Source: CALXXL01 sp034926605 (lineage in GTDB: Bacteria; Verrucomicrobiota; Lentisphaeria; Victivallales; Victivallaceae). Taken from it: 64,000 nucleotides of DNA. Location: NCBI GenBank assembly GCA_034926605.1, contig JAYFQV010000004.1, forward strand, positions 141,145 through 205,144. Direction: 5' to 3'. The position numbers were made by a program, and so were the translations under genes. The notes below the pieces were generated by a model. That model was not told the DNA's origin and did no database searches. It saw only the letters and a list, made by a program, of their open reading frames with translations. Shown here in pieces: positions 34,243-43,068 of this stretch. Position 1 is the first letter of the stretch. Each line of letters begins with the position of its first letter.

Positions 34243-34289
34243 AAATAAAATAAAAACCGCGCTTCCCCGGGCCGACCGGAGAAACGCGG
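34243..34289 (-). terminator. ilvC terminator
   Basis: On the minus strand an imperfect hairpin (CCGCG at 34285-34289 with CGCGG at 34257-34261, inner CCGG pairs) is followed by a long T-rich tract towards 34243. It sits between the ilvC stop and the nucleotidyltransferase start. Confidence 0.75.
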
Positions 34290-34312
34290 CACTATTGTCA
34301 GATTACAGCCAA

Positions 34313-35299
34313 CTATTTCTTTTCGAACAGTTTGCGGATTCTGGCGCCAACGATCTCGGCCGGATGATTGCCAAGCTCTTCACGTTTCGCCTTAAGAGTC
34401 TTGGCGCCGCTGCGGGCTTCGGCAATCCACTCACGGGCGAAAGTGCCGTTTTCGATCTCTTCCAGCGACTTCTTCATGCGCTGCTTGACGTCGATCGGCA
34501 GAATGCGCGGGCCGTTGACGTACTCGCCCCATTCCGCGGTGTTGGAGATCACCTGGTTCATCTTCTGAATGCCACCCTCGTAGATCAGGTCGACGATCAG
34601 CTTGAGCTCATGGATGCACTCGAAATATGCCATCTCCGGCGGGTAACCCGCCTCGATCAGGGTCTCGAATCCGTATTTCATCAGATCGACGCAGCCGCCG
34701 CACAGCACGTTCTGCTCGCCGAACAGGTCTTCATAGGTCTCCTGCTCCATGGTGCACTCCAGCACGCCGGCGCGGGTGAGACCCTCGGCCTTGGCGATGG
34801 CCAGCGCGGTGGCGCGGGCCTTGCCGGTGTAGTCCTGCTTGACCGCGATCAGGCCGGGCACGCCGAAGCCTTCGACGAAGCGCTTGCGCTCCTCGGTGCC
34901 GGGGCTTTTCGGGGCGACCATGATAACATCCACGTCTTTCGGGGGAACGATCTCGCCGAAAACGAAGTTGAAACCATGGGAGCAGCTCAAGGTCTTGCCG
35001 GCGGTCATGAAGGGAGCGATTTCCTCCTTGTAGACCGGGCCATGATTCTCGTCGGGCAGCAGCATATGAATGATGTCCGCGGTCTTGGCGGCCTCGGAAA
35101 CGTTCATGGTGTTGAAACCATCCTCAACCGCGGCGTCGAAGCTCTTGCCGGGACGCACGCCGATGATCACGTTCAGACCGGAGTCGCGAAGGCAGAGGGC
35201 CTGGGCACGGCCCTGGGAGCCGTAGCCGATCACCGCAATGGTGCGGCCGTTAAGGACGCTCAGATCGGCGTCGTGATCGTGCAGGATTTGCATATCCAT
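34313..35299 (-). CDS. ilvC: Ketol-acid reductoisomerase (class I)
   Basis: Second step of branched-chain amino acid synthesis: rearranges and reduces acetolactate with NAD(P)H. N-terminal Rossmann motif VIGYGSQGRAQALCLRDSG, LLPDENHGPVYKEEIAP, SHGFNF, MVAPKSPGTEER, then the knotted C-terminal domain with ETYEDLFGEQNVLCGG and ISNTAEWGEY. Residues for Mg and substrate (E/D in DLFGEQ) are present. Length about 328 is class I. The start is unclear: ATG 35308, TTG 35305 and ATG 35299 are all near AAGGAG; 35299 is preferred for spacing. Confidence 0.95.
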   Translation of the reverse strand: MDMQILHDHDADLSVLNGRTIAVIGYGSQGRAQALCLRDSGLNVIIGVRPGKSFDAAVEDGFNTMNVSEAAKTADIIHMLLPDENHGPVYKEEIAPFMTAGKTLSCSHGFNFVFGEIVPPKDVDVIMVAPKSPGTEERKRFVEGFGVPGLIAVKQDYTGKARATALAIAKAEGLTRAGVLECTMEQETYEDLFGEQNVLCGGCVDLMKYGFETLIEAGYPPEMAYFECIHELKLIVDLIYEGGIQKMNQVISNTAEWGEYVNGPRILPIDVKQRMKKSLEEIENGTFAREWIAEARSGAKTLKAKREELGNHPAEIVGARIRKLFEKK

Positions 35300-35371
35300 T
35301 TTCAACATATCTCCTTGTTTGTCCGGTCACCGGGGGCCGGCGTTTACGTTGATCTGTCTTTTCGTTTGATT

Positions 35372-35400
35372 AATATACTGACACACACCGGTTAATACAA
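35372..35400 (-). promoter_or_regulatory. ilvC promoter
   Basis: Minus strand: TTGTAT (35395-35400) and TATATT (35372-35377) with a 17-base spacer, about 65 bases upstream of the start codon. The leader between holds a small CCGG-based hairpin but no recognisable leader peptide. Confidence 0.65.
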
Positions 35401-35420
35401 GTCTCTTTCGGAAATTATTG

Positions 35421-35470
35421 AAAATTAAACGGCCGCAACCGCCCCTGAAAATGCGGGGCGGCCACGGCCG
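35421..35470 (-). terminator. metE terminator
   Basis: Minus-strand hairpin of about 14 pairs: CGGCCG and GCCGCCCC arms (35455-35470) pair with GGGGCGG and CGGCCG arms (35430-35445), with a nine-base loop. It is followed by TTTAATTTT. It lies 20 bases after the metE stop. Confidence 0.85.
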
Positions 35471-35490
35471 GAATAACGCCGCGGCGAGGG

Positions 35491-37755
35491 TTACCGTTCG
35501 GCGTTTTCCCTCAGTTCACGGGCTGCCGCAACCATGTTGCGCAGCGATGGAATGACCTCGGCCCAATTGCGGGTTTTCAGCCCGCAGTCGGGATTGACCC
35601 AAAGCCGCTCCTTCGGGATGTAACGCATGGCGCGTTCAAGCAGCGACAACATTTCCTCCTTCGACGGGATGCGTGGGCTGTGGATGTCGTAAACGCCCGG
35701 CCCGATCTCGTTCGGATATTCATAATCACGGAAAGACTCAAGTATCTCCATTTTGCTGCGGCTGGATTCGATGCTTATCACATCGGCGTCCATGTCGGCA
35801 ATCGCCTGAATTATGCGGTTGAACTCGCTGTAGCACATATGGGTATGTATTTGAGTGGAGTCGGCCACAGAGGAGGTGGCAAGCCTAAACGCGCCGGCCG
35901 CCCACTCGAGATAGGCGGGCTTCTTGCGTTCCTTCACCGGCATGCCTTCGCTGAACGCCGCCTCGTCGATCTGAATGATCCGGATTCCGGCCTTTTCGAG
36001 GTCGCGCACTTCGTCGCATATCGCCAGCGCGATCTGGCCGCACACCTCCGAACGCGGCATGTCGTCGCGCACAAAACTCCAGCACAGTATGGTGACCGGC
36101 CCGGTCAGCATCCCTTTCATCGGCTTTCCGGTCAGCGACTGCGCGTAGGTTATCCACTCCACCGTCATCGGCGCGGGGCGGGAAATATCGCCGTAGATCA
36201 CCGGCGGTTTGACGCAGCGGCTGCCGTAGCTCTGCACCCAGCCGTTCGCGGTAAAGCAGAATCCGTCCAACTGCTGACCGAAATATTCGACCATGTCGTT
36301 ACGCTCCGGTTCGCCGTGCACCAGCACGTCAAGGCCGATCTCCTCCTGCCGCCGGACCGCCTCCGCGATCTCGCCGCGCATAATTTCACGATAGGCGGAC
36401 GGCGTGATTTCTCCTCGCTTCGCCGCCCGGCGCGCGGCGCGAATGTCGGCGGTCTGCGGGAACGAACCGATGGTGGTGGTGGGGAACAAAGGCAATCCGA
36501 GCCATTCCTGCGCTTTTTTGCGAACCGGATAGGGGTTGCGACGGCGGCGCATTTCGGCTGTGACGGCCTCAAGGCGGGCGCGCACCTTTGCGTCGCAAAC
36601 CCGGGAGCTGGCGCGGCGCCCGGAGGCGGCCGCGCGATTGTCCAAAAGTTCGGCATCGTGCGGAATGCCGGAAACGAGGTCGCCAAGCAAGCTGACTTCG
36701 GCGCATTTCTGAACGGCGAACGCCATCCAGCTGCGGATTTCGGAATCGAGTGCGGTTTCACATTCGAGATCGACCGGACAATGCAGCAGCGAGCAGCTGG
36801 AGGCGACCATGAGACGGTCGCCCAGCGCGCCTTCGATCCGCCGCAGAATTTCCAGCGAGCGGTCGAAGTCGTTTCTCCAGATGTTCCGCCCCTCAACGAT
36901 ACCGGCGGAGAGGATCATCCCCGCAGGGAATCCGGCCAGTACCGCGTCGAGGTTTGCGCCGCCCCGCACCAGATCGAGATGCAAACCGGCACACCCGGAA
37001 TCGAATGCAAGGTCGAGATTGTCGTCCAAAGTATCGAAATAGGTGGCCAGCAGTATCTTTGCGTTCCCGGCCGCGGTGTTCAATCTGCGATAGACGTCGG
37101 CGAACGCCTCACGGCCGGCGGCGGGAAGATCGGACGAAAGGATCGGTTCGTCCAGCTGTATCCACTCGCAGACCGGCGCCAGTTCGCGGAGCACCTGTTC
37201 GTAAACCGCAGTCACCGCATCCAGCTGCCGCCAGCAATCATAGCCGTCCACGCCCTTGGCCAGCGCCAGATAGGTCACCGGCCCGATCAGCACCGGTTTC
37301 GGGCTGAACCCGGCGGCGGCGGCTTCGCGGGTTTCGTCGATGATCTGACGGCAAGACAGTTCCGGACGAATGAAGCCGTCTATTTCCGGCACTATATAAT
37401 GGTAATTGGTATTGAACCATTTGGTCATCTCCATCGCCGGAGTTCCGGAGGCACGGTCGCCGCGCGCCATCGCGAAATAAGAGGACAGCCCCCCGGACGG
37501 CAGCGACCGGAAACGCTCCGGAATCGCGCCAAGCATCGCGCTGGTGTCCAGCATTTGATCATACAGTGAAAAGTCCCCGGTGGCGACATGGGAAAGCCCG
37601 CTCCGCCGTTGAATTTTCCAGTGATTGAGGCGTAGTGCCCGGGCGCAATCGGTGAGTGAATGCGCGGGAATTTCGCCGTTCCAGAATGATTCGAGCGCGA
37701 ATTTCAGTTCGCGTCTGGCTCCGATTCTGGGGAAGCCTAGGATGTGTTTCTTCAT
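35491..37755 (-). CDS. metE: Cobalamin-independent methionine synthase
   Basis: Transfers a methyl group from methyl-THF-polyglutamate to homocysteine using zinc. N-terminal domain begins ILGFPRIGARRELKFALESFWNG. The catalytic domain shows IGSFPQTADIRAAR, HGEPERNDMVEYFGQ, GMLTGPVT, the zinc ligands H and C in IHTHMCYSEF and the last Cys in NPDCGLKTRNW. Length 754 from the ATG at 37755, which has AAAGGAG eight bases upstream; longer frames run back into the riboswitch and are not used. It is controlled by a B12 riboswitch. Confidence 0.96.
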   Translation of the reverse strand: MKKHILGFPRIGARRELKFALESFWNGEIPAHSLTDCARALRLNHWKIQRRSGLSHVATGDFSLYDQMLDTSAMLGAIPERFRSLPSGGLSSYFAMARGDRASGTPAMEMTKWFNTNYHYIVPEIDGFIRPELSCRQIIDETREAAAAGFSPKPVLIGPVTYLALAKGVDGYDCWRQLDAVTAVYEQVLRELAPVCEWIQLDEPILSSDLPAAGREAFADVYRRLNTAAGNAKILLATYFDTLDDNLDLAFDSGCAGLHLDLVRGGANLDAVLAGFPAGMILSAGIVEGRNIWRNDFDRSLEILRRIEGALGDRLMVASSCSLLHCPVDLECETALDSEIRSWMAFAVQKCAEVSLLGDLVSGIPHDAELLDNRAAASGRRASSRVCDAKVRARLEAVTAEMRRRRNPYPVRKKAQEWLGLPLFPTTTIGSFPQTADIRAARRAAKRGEITPSAYREIMRGEIAEAVRRQEEIGLDVLVHGEPERNDMVEYFGQQLDGFCFTANGWVQSYGSRCVKPPVIYGDISRPAPMTVEWITYAQSLTGKPMKGMLTGPVTILCWSFVRDDMPRSEVCGQIALAICDEVRDLEKAGIRIIQIDEAAFSEGMPVKERKKPAYLEWAAGAFRLATSSVADSTQIHTHMCYSEFNRIIQAIADMDADVISIESSRSKMEILESFRDYEYPNEIGPGVYDIHSPRIPSKEEMLSLLERAMRYIPKERLWVNPDCGLKTRNWAEVIPSLRNMVAAARELRENAER

Positions 37756-37884
37756 TCGGTTGTCTCCTTTCAAGTTTGAATGAAGGGAGCACAACAGCCC
37801 GGAATTGAGCATACGCAAGGCATGACCGCGCACGGAAACGCGCCGCCGGAACCTTCCGCACCACCCGTCTAATCGCGAGACAGC

Positions 37885-38035
37885 CATGCCCGGCTTGCCA
37901 CGGCGTCTCCTGGCTTCCGACCCGTCTTATAACGCCCGGCCCTTCCCGCGTGAGCAGTGGACCCGGCCGGTAATCGTCGGTTACAGTAGCGCGTCTGCGA
38001 CGGACTTGCACCGTACTTCCGTTTCGCGGCAAACT
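37885..38035 (-). promoter_or_regulatory. Cobalamin (B12) riboswitch upstream of metE
   Basis: Reading the minus strand: GGAAGTACGGTGCAAGTCCGT, then ACTGTAACCG, CCACTGC, GGGAAGG and finally the B12 box GCCAGGAGAC (complement at about 37906-37915). These are the conserved blocks of the AdoCbl aptamer in the right order. It lies between a TATATT promoter and metE. Expected logic: when cobalamin is plentiful, the B12-independent enzyme is switched off. Confidence 0.93.
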
Positions 38036-38049
38036 TTTCGTCGGGGGAT

Positions 38050-38077
38050 AATATAACACCGGGCGAAAGGATTTCAA
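38050..38077 (-). promoter_or_regulatory. metE promoter
   Basis: Minus strand: TTGAAA (38072-38077) and TATATT (38050-38055), 16-base spacer, placing the transcript start just ahead of the cobalamin aptamer. The -35 lies a few bases from the SGNH hydrolase stop. Confidence 0.65.
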
Positions 38078-38089
38078 GCCGGGGAAACG

Positions 38090-39673
38090 CTACCAGACCG
38101 TCAGCAGCGCACCGAAAATCGCATCCGCGATCTCGGAATATCCCTTGCCCGCGCCCGCCGGGTGAACAGCATCGGCACCGGCATAATTGTTCTCGGCGTC
38201 AAAACAGAGCGAAAGCGGCACAAGTGTGACGTTGCGCAACCCGGCAAGCTCGGCCAGCGCAGCACGGTGCTGCCGGAACATTGTCTGGTGAGCCTCCACC
38301 GAATACATTTTGGTGCCGAACTGCCGCCCCATGATATCCTGAGGGCCGCGGAACGGTGGCAGTACCACCAGCACCGGAACATTCCACGCCTGATTCAACG
38401 CGGCGATTAGCGACGACATGTTTATGGTATAGTCCTTACTGTCGTAATCGTTTGTTCCGAGAAACAGCACCACCACATCCGGCCTGACGCCGGTTTTCTT
38501 TTCATAATAGGCAAAATCGACGGACTTGTTTACGGGATTCCAGAATGGATTGTACGAGGTGCAGACGGCCTCAGCATATGATACCTTGTCCGTCCCAGGA
38601 GCCTGGTCGCCACGCAGAAATTCGACGGTTCCTGACGGAAGCGGCTCTCCTTTGCCGTCCACCCGGTTGAGATAAAGCCAGTTCCCCTCCTTATGGGAAA
38701 TCTCCTCGACCTCGAAATCAGAATAGCTGCCGTAAATCGTCAACAATTTGCAGCGTGTCTTAAGCGGCACCGCACAATCGGCCGAGGCAAGCATTAGCTT
38801 ATAGTTGCCCTGATAGCCGTATTGCGAATCCCGCAGATAACCATCGGTGGTGTAACCGCTGCGCGCTTCGTGCCGCAATTCGCCGCCGCGGGTGCCGACC
38901 ATGGTGAGTGCTCCCGGCGCCACGGATGACTCGGCCAGCGACATCAAATTATTTATCCAAGGCTTATCGTTGGAGAGCGAATCCCCGATGACAAGCAGTT
39001 TGATCTTTCTGTTCTTGCCGGAACCATTGTTCACTGTTAGCTCGGACAAACTTTCGGCCACTTTTTTCATGCGCCCGTCAAATACTTCCAGTTTCAACGG
39101 ATATATCCCGGGAGCTATTCCCACATCGAAAACCAGCGCATCTTTCATCGCTCGTCCGACCGGGCAGCTCCACTTGAAAAAGTATTCTCCCGCGCCATTC
39201 TCAAGCAATCCATGATGGTATATTGCCAACGGCGCGCCGCCGTACATACATATACGCGACGGCAGATTCACCGAAAACATCTCCTGTTCCTCCATCGTGA
39301 ACCCGTCCCACTTTTTGTCTATGGATATGCGAACATAAGCCGCCCCGGCCGGGGCGGTAAACTCAAGCGGCGACTTTCCGTTTTCAATCCCGGAAATATA
39401 TACATGCTTTGGGTTATAAAACGCCAGCATACGGTTGCGGGGAATAATATAATGCTTCCCGGCCTGTACCGGTATGAAATCCGTGGCCGAATACTTTTGA
39501 TTATAAAGCAATTCTCCCGATGAGAACAGCACATAATAGTTTTCGGTGTCATGCCCGGGCGTATAAAGGTTCTGCTCGGCCGCCGAAGCCGACAAGCCGA
39601 TTCCGAACAGCAATGCCATCAATATTATTTTCCCAATCCAGAACCTCCCGGCAAATCCAAAACCCGAAACCAT
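38090..39673 (-). CDS. Exported SGNH/GDSL-type hydrolase
   Basis: 527 residues from ATG 39673, which has AGGAGG seven bases upstream (a TTG six bases earlier is rejected). N-terminal signal/anchor around GKIILMALLFGIGLSASAAE. Residues about 30-230 are a beta-rich domain. The SGNH hydrolase core then shows VIGDSLSND (Ser), GTRGGE (Gly), FLGTNDYD (Asn) and DAVHPAG (Asp/His). Likely an esterase acting on acetylated sugars in the envelope or outside; the substrate is unknown. No neighbour is obviously linked. Confidence 0.82.
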   Translation of the reverse strand: MVSGFGFAGRFWIGKIILMALLFGIGLSASAAEQNLYTPGHDTENYYVLFSSGELLYNQKYSATDFIPVQAGKHYIIPRNRMLAFYNPKHVYISGIENGKSPLEFTAPAGAAYVRISIDKKWDGFTMEEQEMFSVNLPSRICMYGGAPLAIYHHGLLENGAGEYFFKWSCPVGRAMKDALVFDVGIAPGIYPLKLEVFDGRMKKVAESLSELTVNNGSGKNRKIKLLVIGDSLSNDKPWINNLMSLAESSVAPGALTMVGTRGGELRHEARSGYTTDGYLRDSQYGYQGNYKLMLASADCAVPLKTRCKLLTIYGSYSDFEVEEISHKEGNWLYLNRVDGKGEPLPSGTVEFLRGDQAPGTDKVSYAEAVCTSYNPFWNPVNKSVDFAYYEKKTGVRPDVVVLFLGTNDYDSKDYTINMSSLIAALNQAWNVPVLVVLPPFRGPQDIMGRQFGTKMYSVEAHQTMFRQHRAALAELAGLRNVTLVPLSLCFDAENNYAGADAVHPAGAGKGYSEIADAIFGALLTVW

Positions 39674-39725
39674 CTGCAAGCCTCCTATGTTTATTTCTCA
39701 ATATTTGCATTTCGTCACACAAATG

Positions 39726-39754
39726 AATATATTATCCTATCAGGATGATTTCAA
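39726..39754 (-). promoter_or_regulatory. Promoter of the SGNH hydrolase gene
   Basis: Minus strand: TTGAAA (39749-39754) and TATATT (39726-39731) with 17 bases between, about 50 bases upstream of the start. Confidence 0.6.
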
Positions 39755-39820
39755 TTACGATACGATAAAATAACCGGAGAAACATCAAGACCCGGTGAAT
39801 TTGACCGCCATCGGGCCCGT

Positions 39821-39838
39821 CCTAACAAAATCCTAACA
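39821..39838 (+). promoter_or_regulatory. Candidate PhoB box upstream of pstS
   Basis: CCTAACA occurs at 39821-39827 and again at 39832-39838. The 11-base period is that of PhoB direct repeats (CTGTCAT-type in enterics; CTNACA variants elsewhere). It is 63 bases ahead of the pstS start, and the operon itself encodes PhoB. Confidence 0.6.
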
Positions 39839-39900
39839 CTACCGACATATCGCCTGCATGTTTGCAAAGTAATTTATTCGCAGACAAGGAGAAGCACACC

Positions 39901-40908
39901 ATGAAAATGACAATCACGGCACTCGTCCCGGCGGTTATGACACTCTTCGCAGCCGGGTGTTCGGACGCAAAGACCACGCTTAACGGGGCGGGAGCCAGCT
40001 TCCCCGCCCCGGTCTACCAGAGCTGGACCCACACCTACTCCCAAAGCAACCCCGGAATTCAGATCAATTACCAGAGCCTCGGCTCCGGTGCGGGGATCAA
40101 CCAGATCAAGGCCGGCACCGTGGACTTCGCCGGTACCGACAACCCGCTCACGCTCGAGGAACAGAACGCGGCCGGTCTGGTCCAGTTTCCGATGCTGACC
40201 GGCGGTGTGGTGGTGATCGTAAACGTCCCCGGCGTGAAAAACAACGAAATGAAGCTGGACCGTTCCGCACTGGCCGACATTTTCCTCGGCAAAATCACCA
40301 AATGGAACGACGCCAGAATAAAAGAGCTCAATCCCGCCATCGCCCTGCCCGACCTCGACATCACGGTGGTGCGCCGCGCCGACGCCTCCGGCACCACCTA
40401 CATATTCACCAACTACCTGTCCAAGGTCTCCACCGAATGGCGGGATAAAGTCGGCTGCGGCCCCTCGGTGCAATGGCCGGTCGGCATCGGCGGGCAGAAA
40501 AATCCCGGCGTCTGCAACAACGTGCTGAAAATCAACGGCGCCATCGGCTATACCGAATACACTTACGCGGTGGAGGCAAAACTGTCCGCCGTGCAGCTTG
40601 AAAACCAATCCGGCAAATTCGTGACCCCCTCGCCGGAAGGGTTCGCCGCAAGCGCCGCCAACGCCGACTGGCAGAACGCCCCCGGCTTCTATATGGTGCT
40701 GACCGACCAGCCGGGCGACAACTCCTGGCCGATCACCGGTGTCACCTACATCCTTCTCCGTAAGGACTGCGATCAGGCAAAACGCGCGGAACTGGTCAAA
40801 TACTTCAAATGGTGCCTGACCTCCGGCGCGTCGGCGGCAAAACAGCTCAACTACGTTCCGCTGCCCGAAAATGTGGCGGCGATAGTGACGGAAAGGGTAC
40901 TGAAATGA
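39901..40908 (+). CDS. pstS: Phosphate ABC transporter substrate-binding protein
   Basis: Periplasmic phosphate receptor. Here it looks like a lipoprotein: the signal peptide ends in LFAAGC with C20 as the lipid-attached residue. The phosphate-binding loops are seen in NGAGASFPAPVYQSW and SLGSGAGINQIKAGTVDFAGTDNPL, then VRRADASGTTYIFTNYLSKV. Length 335. ATG 39901 follows AAGGAG; a longer upstream frame is rejected. First gene of the pst-pho operon, under a candidate PhoB box. Confidence 0.95.
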   Translation: MKMTITALVPAVMTLFAAGCSDAKTTLNGAGASFPAPVYQSWTHTYSQSNPGIQINYQSLGSGAGINQIKAGTVDFAGTDNPLTLEEQNAAGLVQFPMLTGGVVVIVNVPGVKNNEMKLDRSALADIFLGKITKWNDARIKELNPAIALPDLDITVVRRADASGTTYIFTNYLSKVSTEWRDKVGCGPSVQWPVGIGGQKNPGVCNNVLKINGAIGYTEYTYAVEAKLSAVQLENQSGKFVTPSPEGFAASAANADWQNAPGFYMVLTDQPGDNSWPITGVTYILLRKDCDQAKRAELVKYFKWCLTSGASAAKQLNYVPLPENVAAIVTERVLK

Positions 40909-41252
40909 GCGACTACCTGAAAGGCAAGAACATCCGGCTACGCTGCAAGAAAAGCTATCCCGGAGCCCACACCCACATCATCATCGGCAAAGTCGAGGAT
41001 GAAAACGACCGCTACCTCGCGGTACGCGGCCGGACCTTCCACTTCGGCAAGCTCGTTTCCGGAATGCGCAGCCAGGTCTGCGCCGGAATCACCATGATCC
41101 GGGCTATCCCGTGGGACAACATCGAAATCATCCACTGGCTGGGTGAAAAGACCAACTGGGACGCCGACTTCGACTTCGACCGCAACGGAAACCTTATCCT
41201 CAAGGACCGCGCCCACACCGTGATCGCGGAAAGCCGCGACGGACTCGACTAA
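40905..41252 (+). CDS. Small protein of unknown function inside the pst operon (115 aa)
   Basis: Not recognised. The ATG overlaps the pstS stop (ATGA) and the stop is one base before pstC, so it is translated with the transporter. Sequence features: MSDYLKGKNIRLRCKKSY, a beta-rich middle (THIIIGKVEDENDRYLAVRG), a conserved-looking IPWDNIEIIHWLGE, and an acidic DADFDFDRNGN segment. No signal peptide or membrane helix, so probably cytosolic. The strand pattern resembles small SH3/LSm-like barrels. A role in phosphate sensing or transporter control is suggested only by position. Confidence 0.75.
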   Translation: MSDYLKGKNIRLRCKKSYPGAHTHIIIGKVEDENDRYLAVRGRTFHFGKLVSGMRSQVCAGITMIRAIPWDNIEIIHWLGEKTNWDADFDFDRNGNLILKDRAHTVIAESRDGLD

Positions 41253-41253
41253 A

Positions 41254-42165
41254 ATGAGGCATATCGACGTAACATTCAAAAACGTATGTCTGGCCTGCGC
41301 CGCGCTAGCCGGACTGCTGATGCTGGGCTTCTTCATCCAGCTGATCCTGGCCGGTTCCGACGCCTGGAGCACCTTCGGACTCGGTTTTCTAACCTCAACC
41401 GAATGGAACCCGGCGGAAGAGCAATTCGGCGCGCTGCCGAGCATAACCGGAACGCTGATAACCACGGCGATCGCGCTGGTTATCGCGCTGCCGCTGGCCT
41501 TTTCAGCCGCGCTGTATCTGGTGGACGCCCGTCCGCCGTTCGGAGAAATACTCGGCCACGCGGTCGACCTCCTTGCGGCGATCCCCAGCGTGATCTACGG
41601 CATGTGGGGTTTGTTCGTGCTGGCGCCGCTGATGCAGAACCACGTCCAGCCTTTTCTGGTGGACGTGCTCCACGCCGACGCGCTGCCGATCTTTTCGGAC
41701 AAATATAACGGCTTCGGCCTCCTAACCGCCGGCATCATCCTGGGCATCATGATACTGCCATATATCTGCGCCGTAATGCGCGACGTGTTCCAGATGACCC
41801 CCGGCGTGCTGCGCGAATCAGCCTACGGCATCGGCTGCACCCGCTGGGAAACCGCCAAAGACATCGTTCTGCGCTACGGCATCCGCGGCATTCTGGGCGG
41901 CATCTTCATCGGGCTGGGACGGGCTCTGGGCGAAACCATGGCCGTGTTGTTCGTAATCGGCAACTTCATGGAAATGCCGGGCAATCTTTTCGACTCCGGC
42001 ACCACCATATCGGCGACGCTGGCCAACAACTTCGCCGAAGCCGACGGCCTCCAGCGCAGCGCCCTGTTCGCGCTGGGGCTGGTATTGCTGGCCATGAGCT
42101 TCGGCATCCAAGTGCTGGCGCAATACTATCTGCACGCAACCGGGGCAAAGCGGGGTGAAAGATGA
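41254..42165 (+). CDS. pstC: Phosphate ABC transporter permease PstC
   Basis: Inner membrane permease, partner of PstA. About six membrane helices; first at 14-34. Typical features: LPLAFSAALYLVDARPPF, AAIPSVIYGMWGLFVLAP, the EAA-type loop with ESAYGIGCTRWETAKDIV and GRALGETMAVLFVIGN. Length 303. Ends overlapping pstA (ATGA). Confidence 0.94.
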   Translation: MRHIDVTFKNVCLACAALAGLLMLGFFIQLILAGSDAWSTFGLGFLTSTEWNPAEEQFGALPSITGTLITTAIALVIALPLAFSAALYLVDARPPFGEILGHAVDLLAAIPSVIYGMWGLFVLAPLMQNHVQPFLVDVLHADALPIFSDKYNGFGLLTAGIILGIMILPYICAVMRDVFQMTPGVLRESAYGIGCTRWETAKDIVLRYGIRGILGGIFIGLGRALGETMAVLFVIGNFMEMPGNLFDSGTTISATLANNFAEADGLQRSALFALGLVLLAMSFGIQVLAQYYLHATGAKRGER

Positions 42166-43019
42166 AAAAAAGAGGTCTGTTTCGCCGCAAGATCAAGGAC
42201 CGCGCGGTGCGGATGTTTTCCGGCCTGGCCGTGGTCGTGGCGGTGGGTGCCATGCTGTGGATACTCTACACCGTGGCGGCGTACGGCATGGCGTCGCTTA
42301 ACTGGGAGTTTTTCATAAACCCGTCAAAACCGTACGGCGCCGTCGGCGGCGGTATCGCCAACGCGATTATCGGCACCGTGTTCATCACTTTCGGAGCCGC
42401 GGTGATCGCCGTTCCGCCGGCGCTGCTGGCGGGAGTTTATCTTTCCGAATACAAAGACCACCGCAGAACGGTGGCGTGTATGCGATTCTCGGCCAACGTG
42501 ATGATGGGAATGCCGTCGGTGCTCGTCGGCCTGTTCGTCTACATGATACTGGTGGTGCCGACCGGCAACTTTTCCGGATTCGCCGCCTCCATCGCGCTGG
42601 CGATCATCATGTTCCCGGTGATAATGCGAACCACCGAGGACATGCTGGCGATGGTGCCGTACTCGCTGAGGGAGTCGGCGCTGGCTCTGGGCACGACCCG
42701 CGCACGCACCACGCTGCACATCGTGTGCAAAAGCGCGCGCCGGGGGCTGATCACCGGAGTGCTGCTCTCATTATCCCGGGTGTCGGGAGAAACCGCGCCG
42801 CTGCTGTTTACCGCGATGTTCGCCGACAGCTGGCCGACCGGTTACTTCACCGACCCCACCGCCAATTTGCCGGTGCTGATAACCCAGTACGCCACCGACT
42901 CGCCTTTCGAGTCGATGCACCGCATGGGCTGGGGCGCGGCGCTGGTGGTAACGCTGCTCGTGCTCTGTATCAACGTAGGAACCAGAATCGCATTCAGAGA
43001 GAAAAAATATGGCAACTAA
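42162..43019 (+). CDS. pstA: Phosphate ABC transporter permease PstA
   Basis: Second permease subunit. Basic N-terminus (MKKRGLFRRKIKDR), about six membrane helices, PPALLAGVYLSEY, MGMPSVLVGLFVYM, and the EAA loop RESALALGTTRARTTLHIV followed by SRVSGETAPLLFTAMF. Length 285. Overlaps pstC by 4 bases and pstB by 11 if the first pstB start is used. Confidence 0.94.
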   Translation: MKKRGLFRRKIKDRAVRMFSGLAVVVAVGAMLWILYTVAAYGMASLNWEFFINPSKPYGAVGGGIANAIIGTVFITFGAAVIAVPPALLAGVYLSEYKDHRRTVACMRFSANVMMGMPSVLVGLFVYMILVVPTGNFSGFAASIALAIIMFPVIMRTTEDMLAMVPYSLRESALALGTTRARTTLHIVCKSARRGLITGVLLSLSRVSGETAPLLFTAMFADSWPTGYFTDPTANLPVLITQYATDSPFESMHRMGWGAALVVTLLVLCINVGTRIAFREKKYGN

Positions 43020-43068
43020 AATAAGCGCGAGAAAGAAAATGGCAATCAAAATAAGCGCGAGGAATCTC
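43009..43068 (+). repeat. Tandem 30-base repeat containing two pstB start codons
   Basis: Units 43009-43038 and 43039-43068 both read ATGGCAA-xx-AAAATAAGCGCGAG and then diverge. They give the peptide MATKISARKK followed by MAIKISARNL. A local duplication has created a second start in frame. Confidence 0.85.

Noticed and set aside
35680..37569. 629-codon plus-strand open frame opposite metE
   Set aside because: Shadow of metE, which has all zinc-site motifs on the minus strand.
37559..38077. 172-codon frame covering metE start and the cobalamin riboswitch
   Set aside because: The region is a structured riboswitch; the frame has no conservation signs and overlaps metE.
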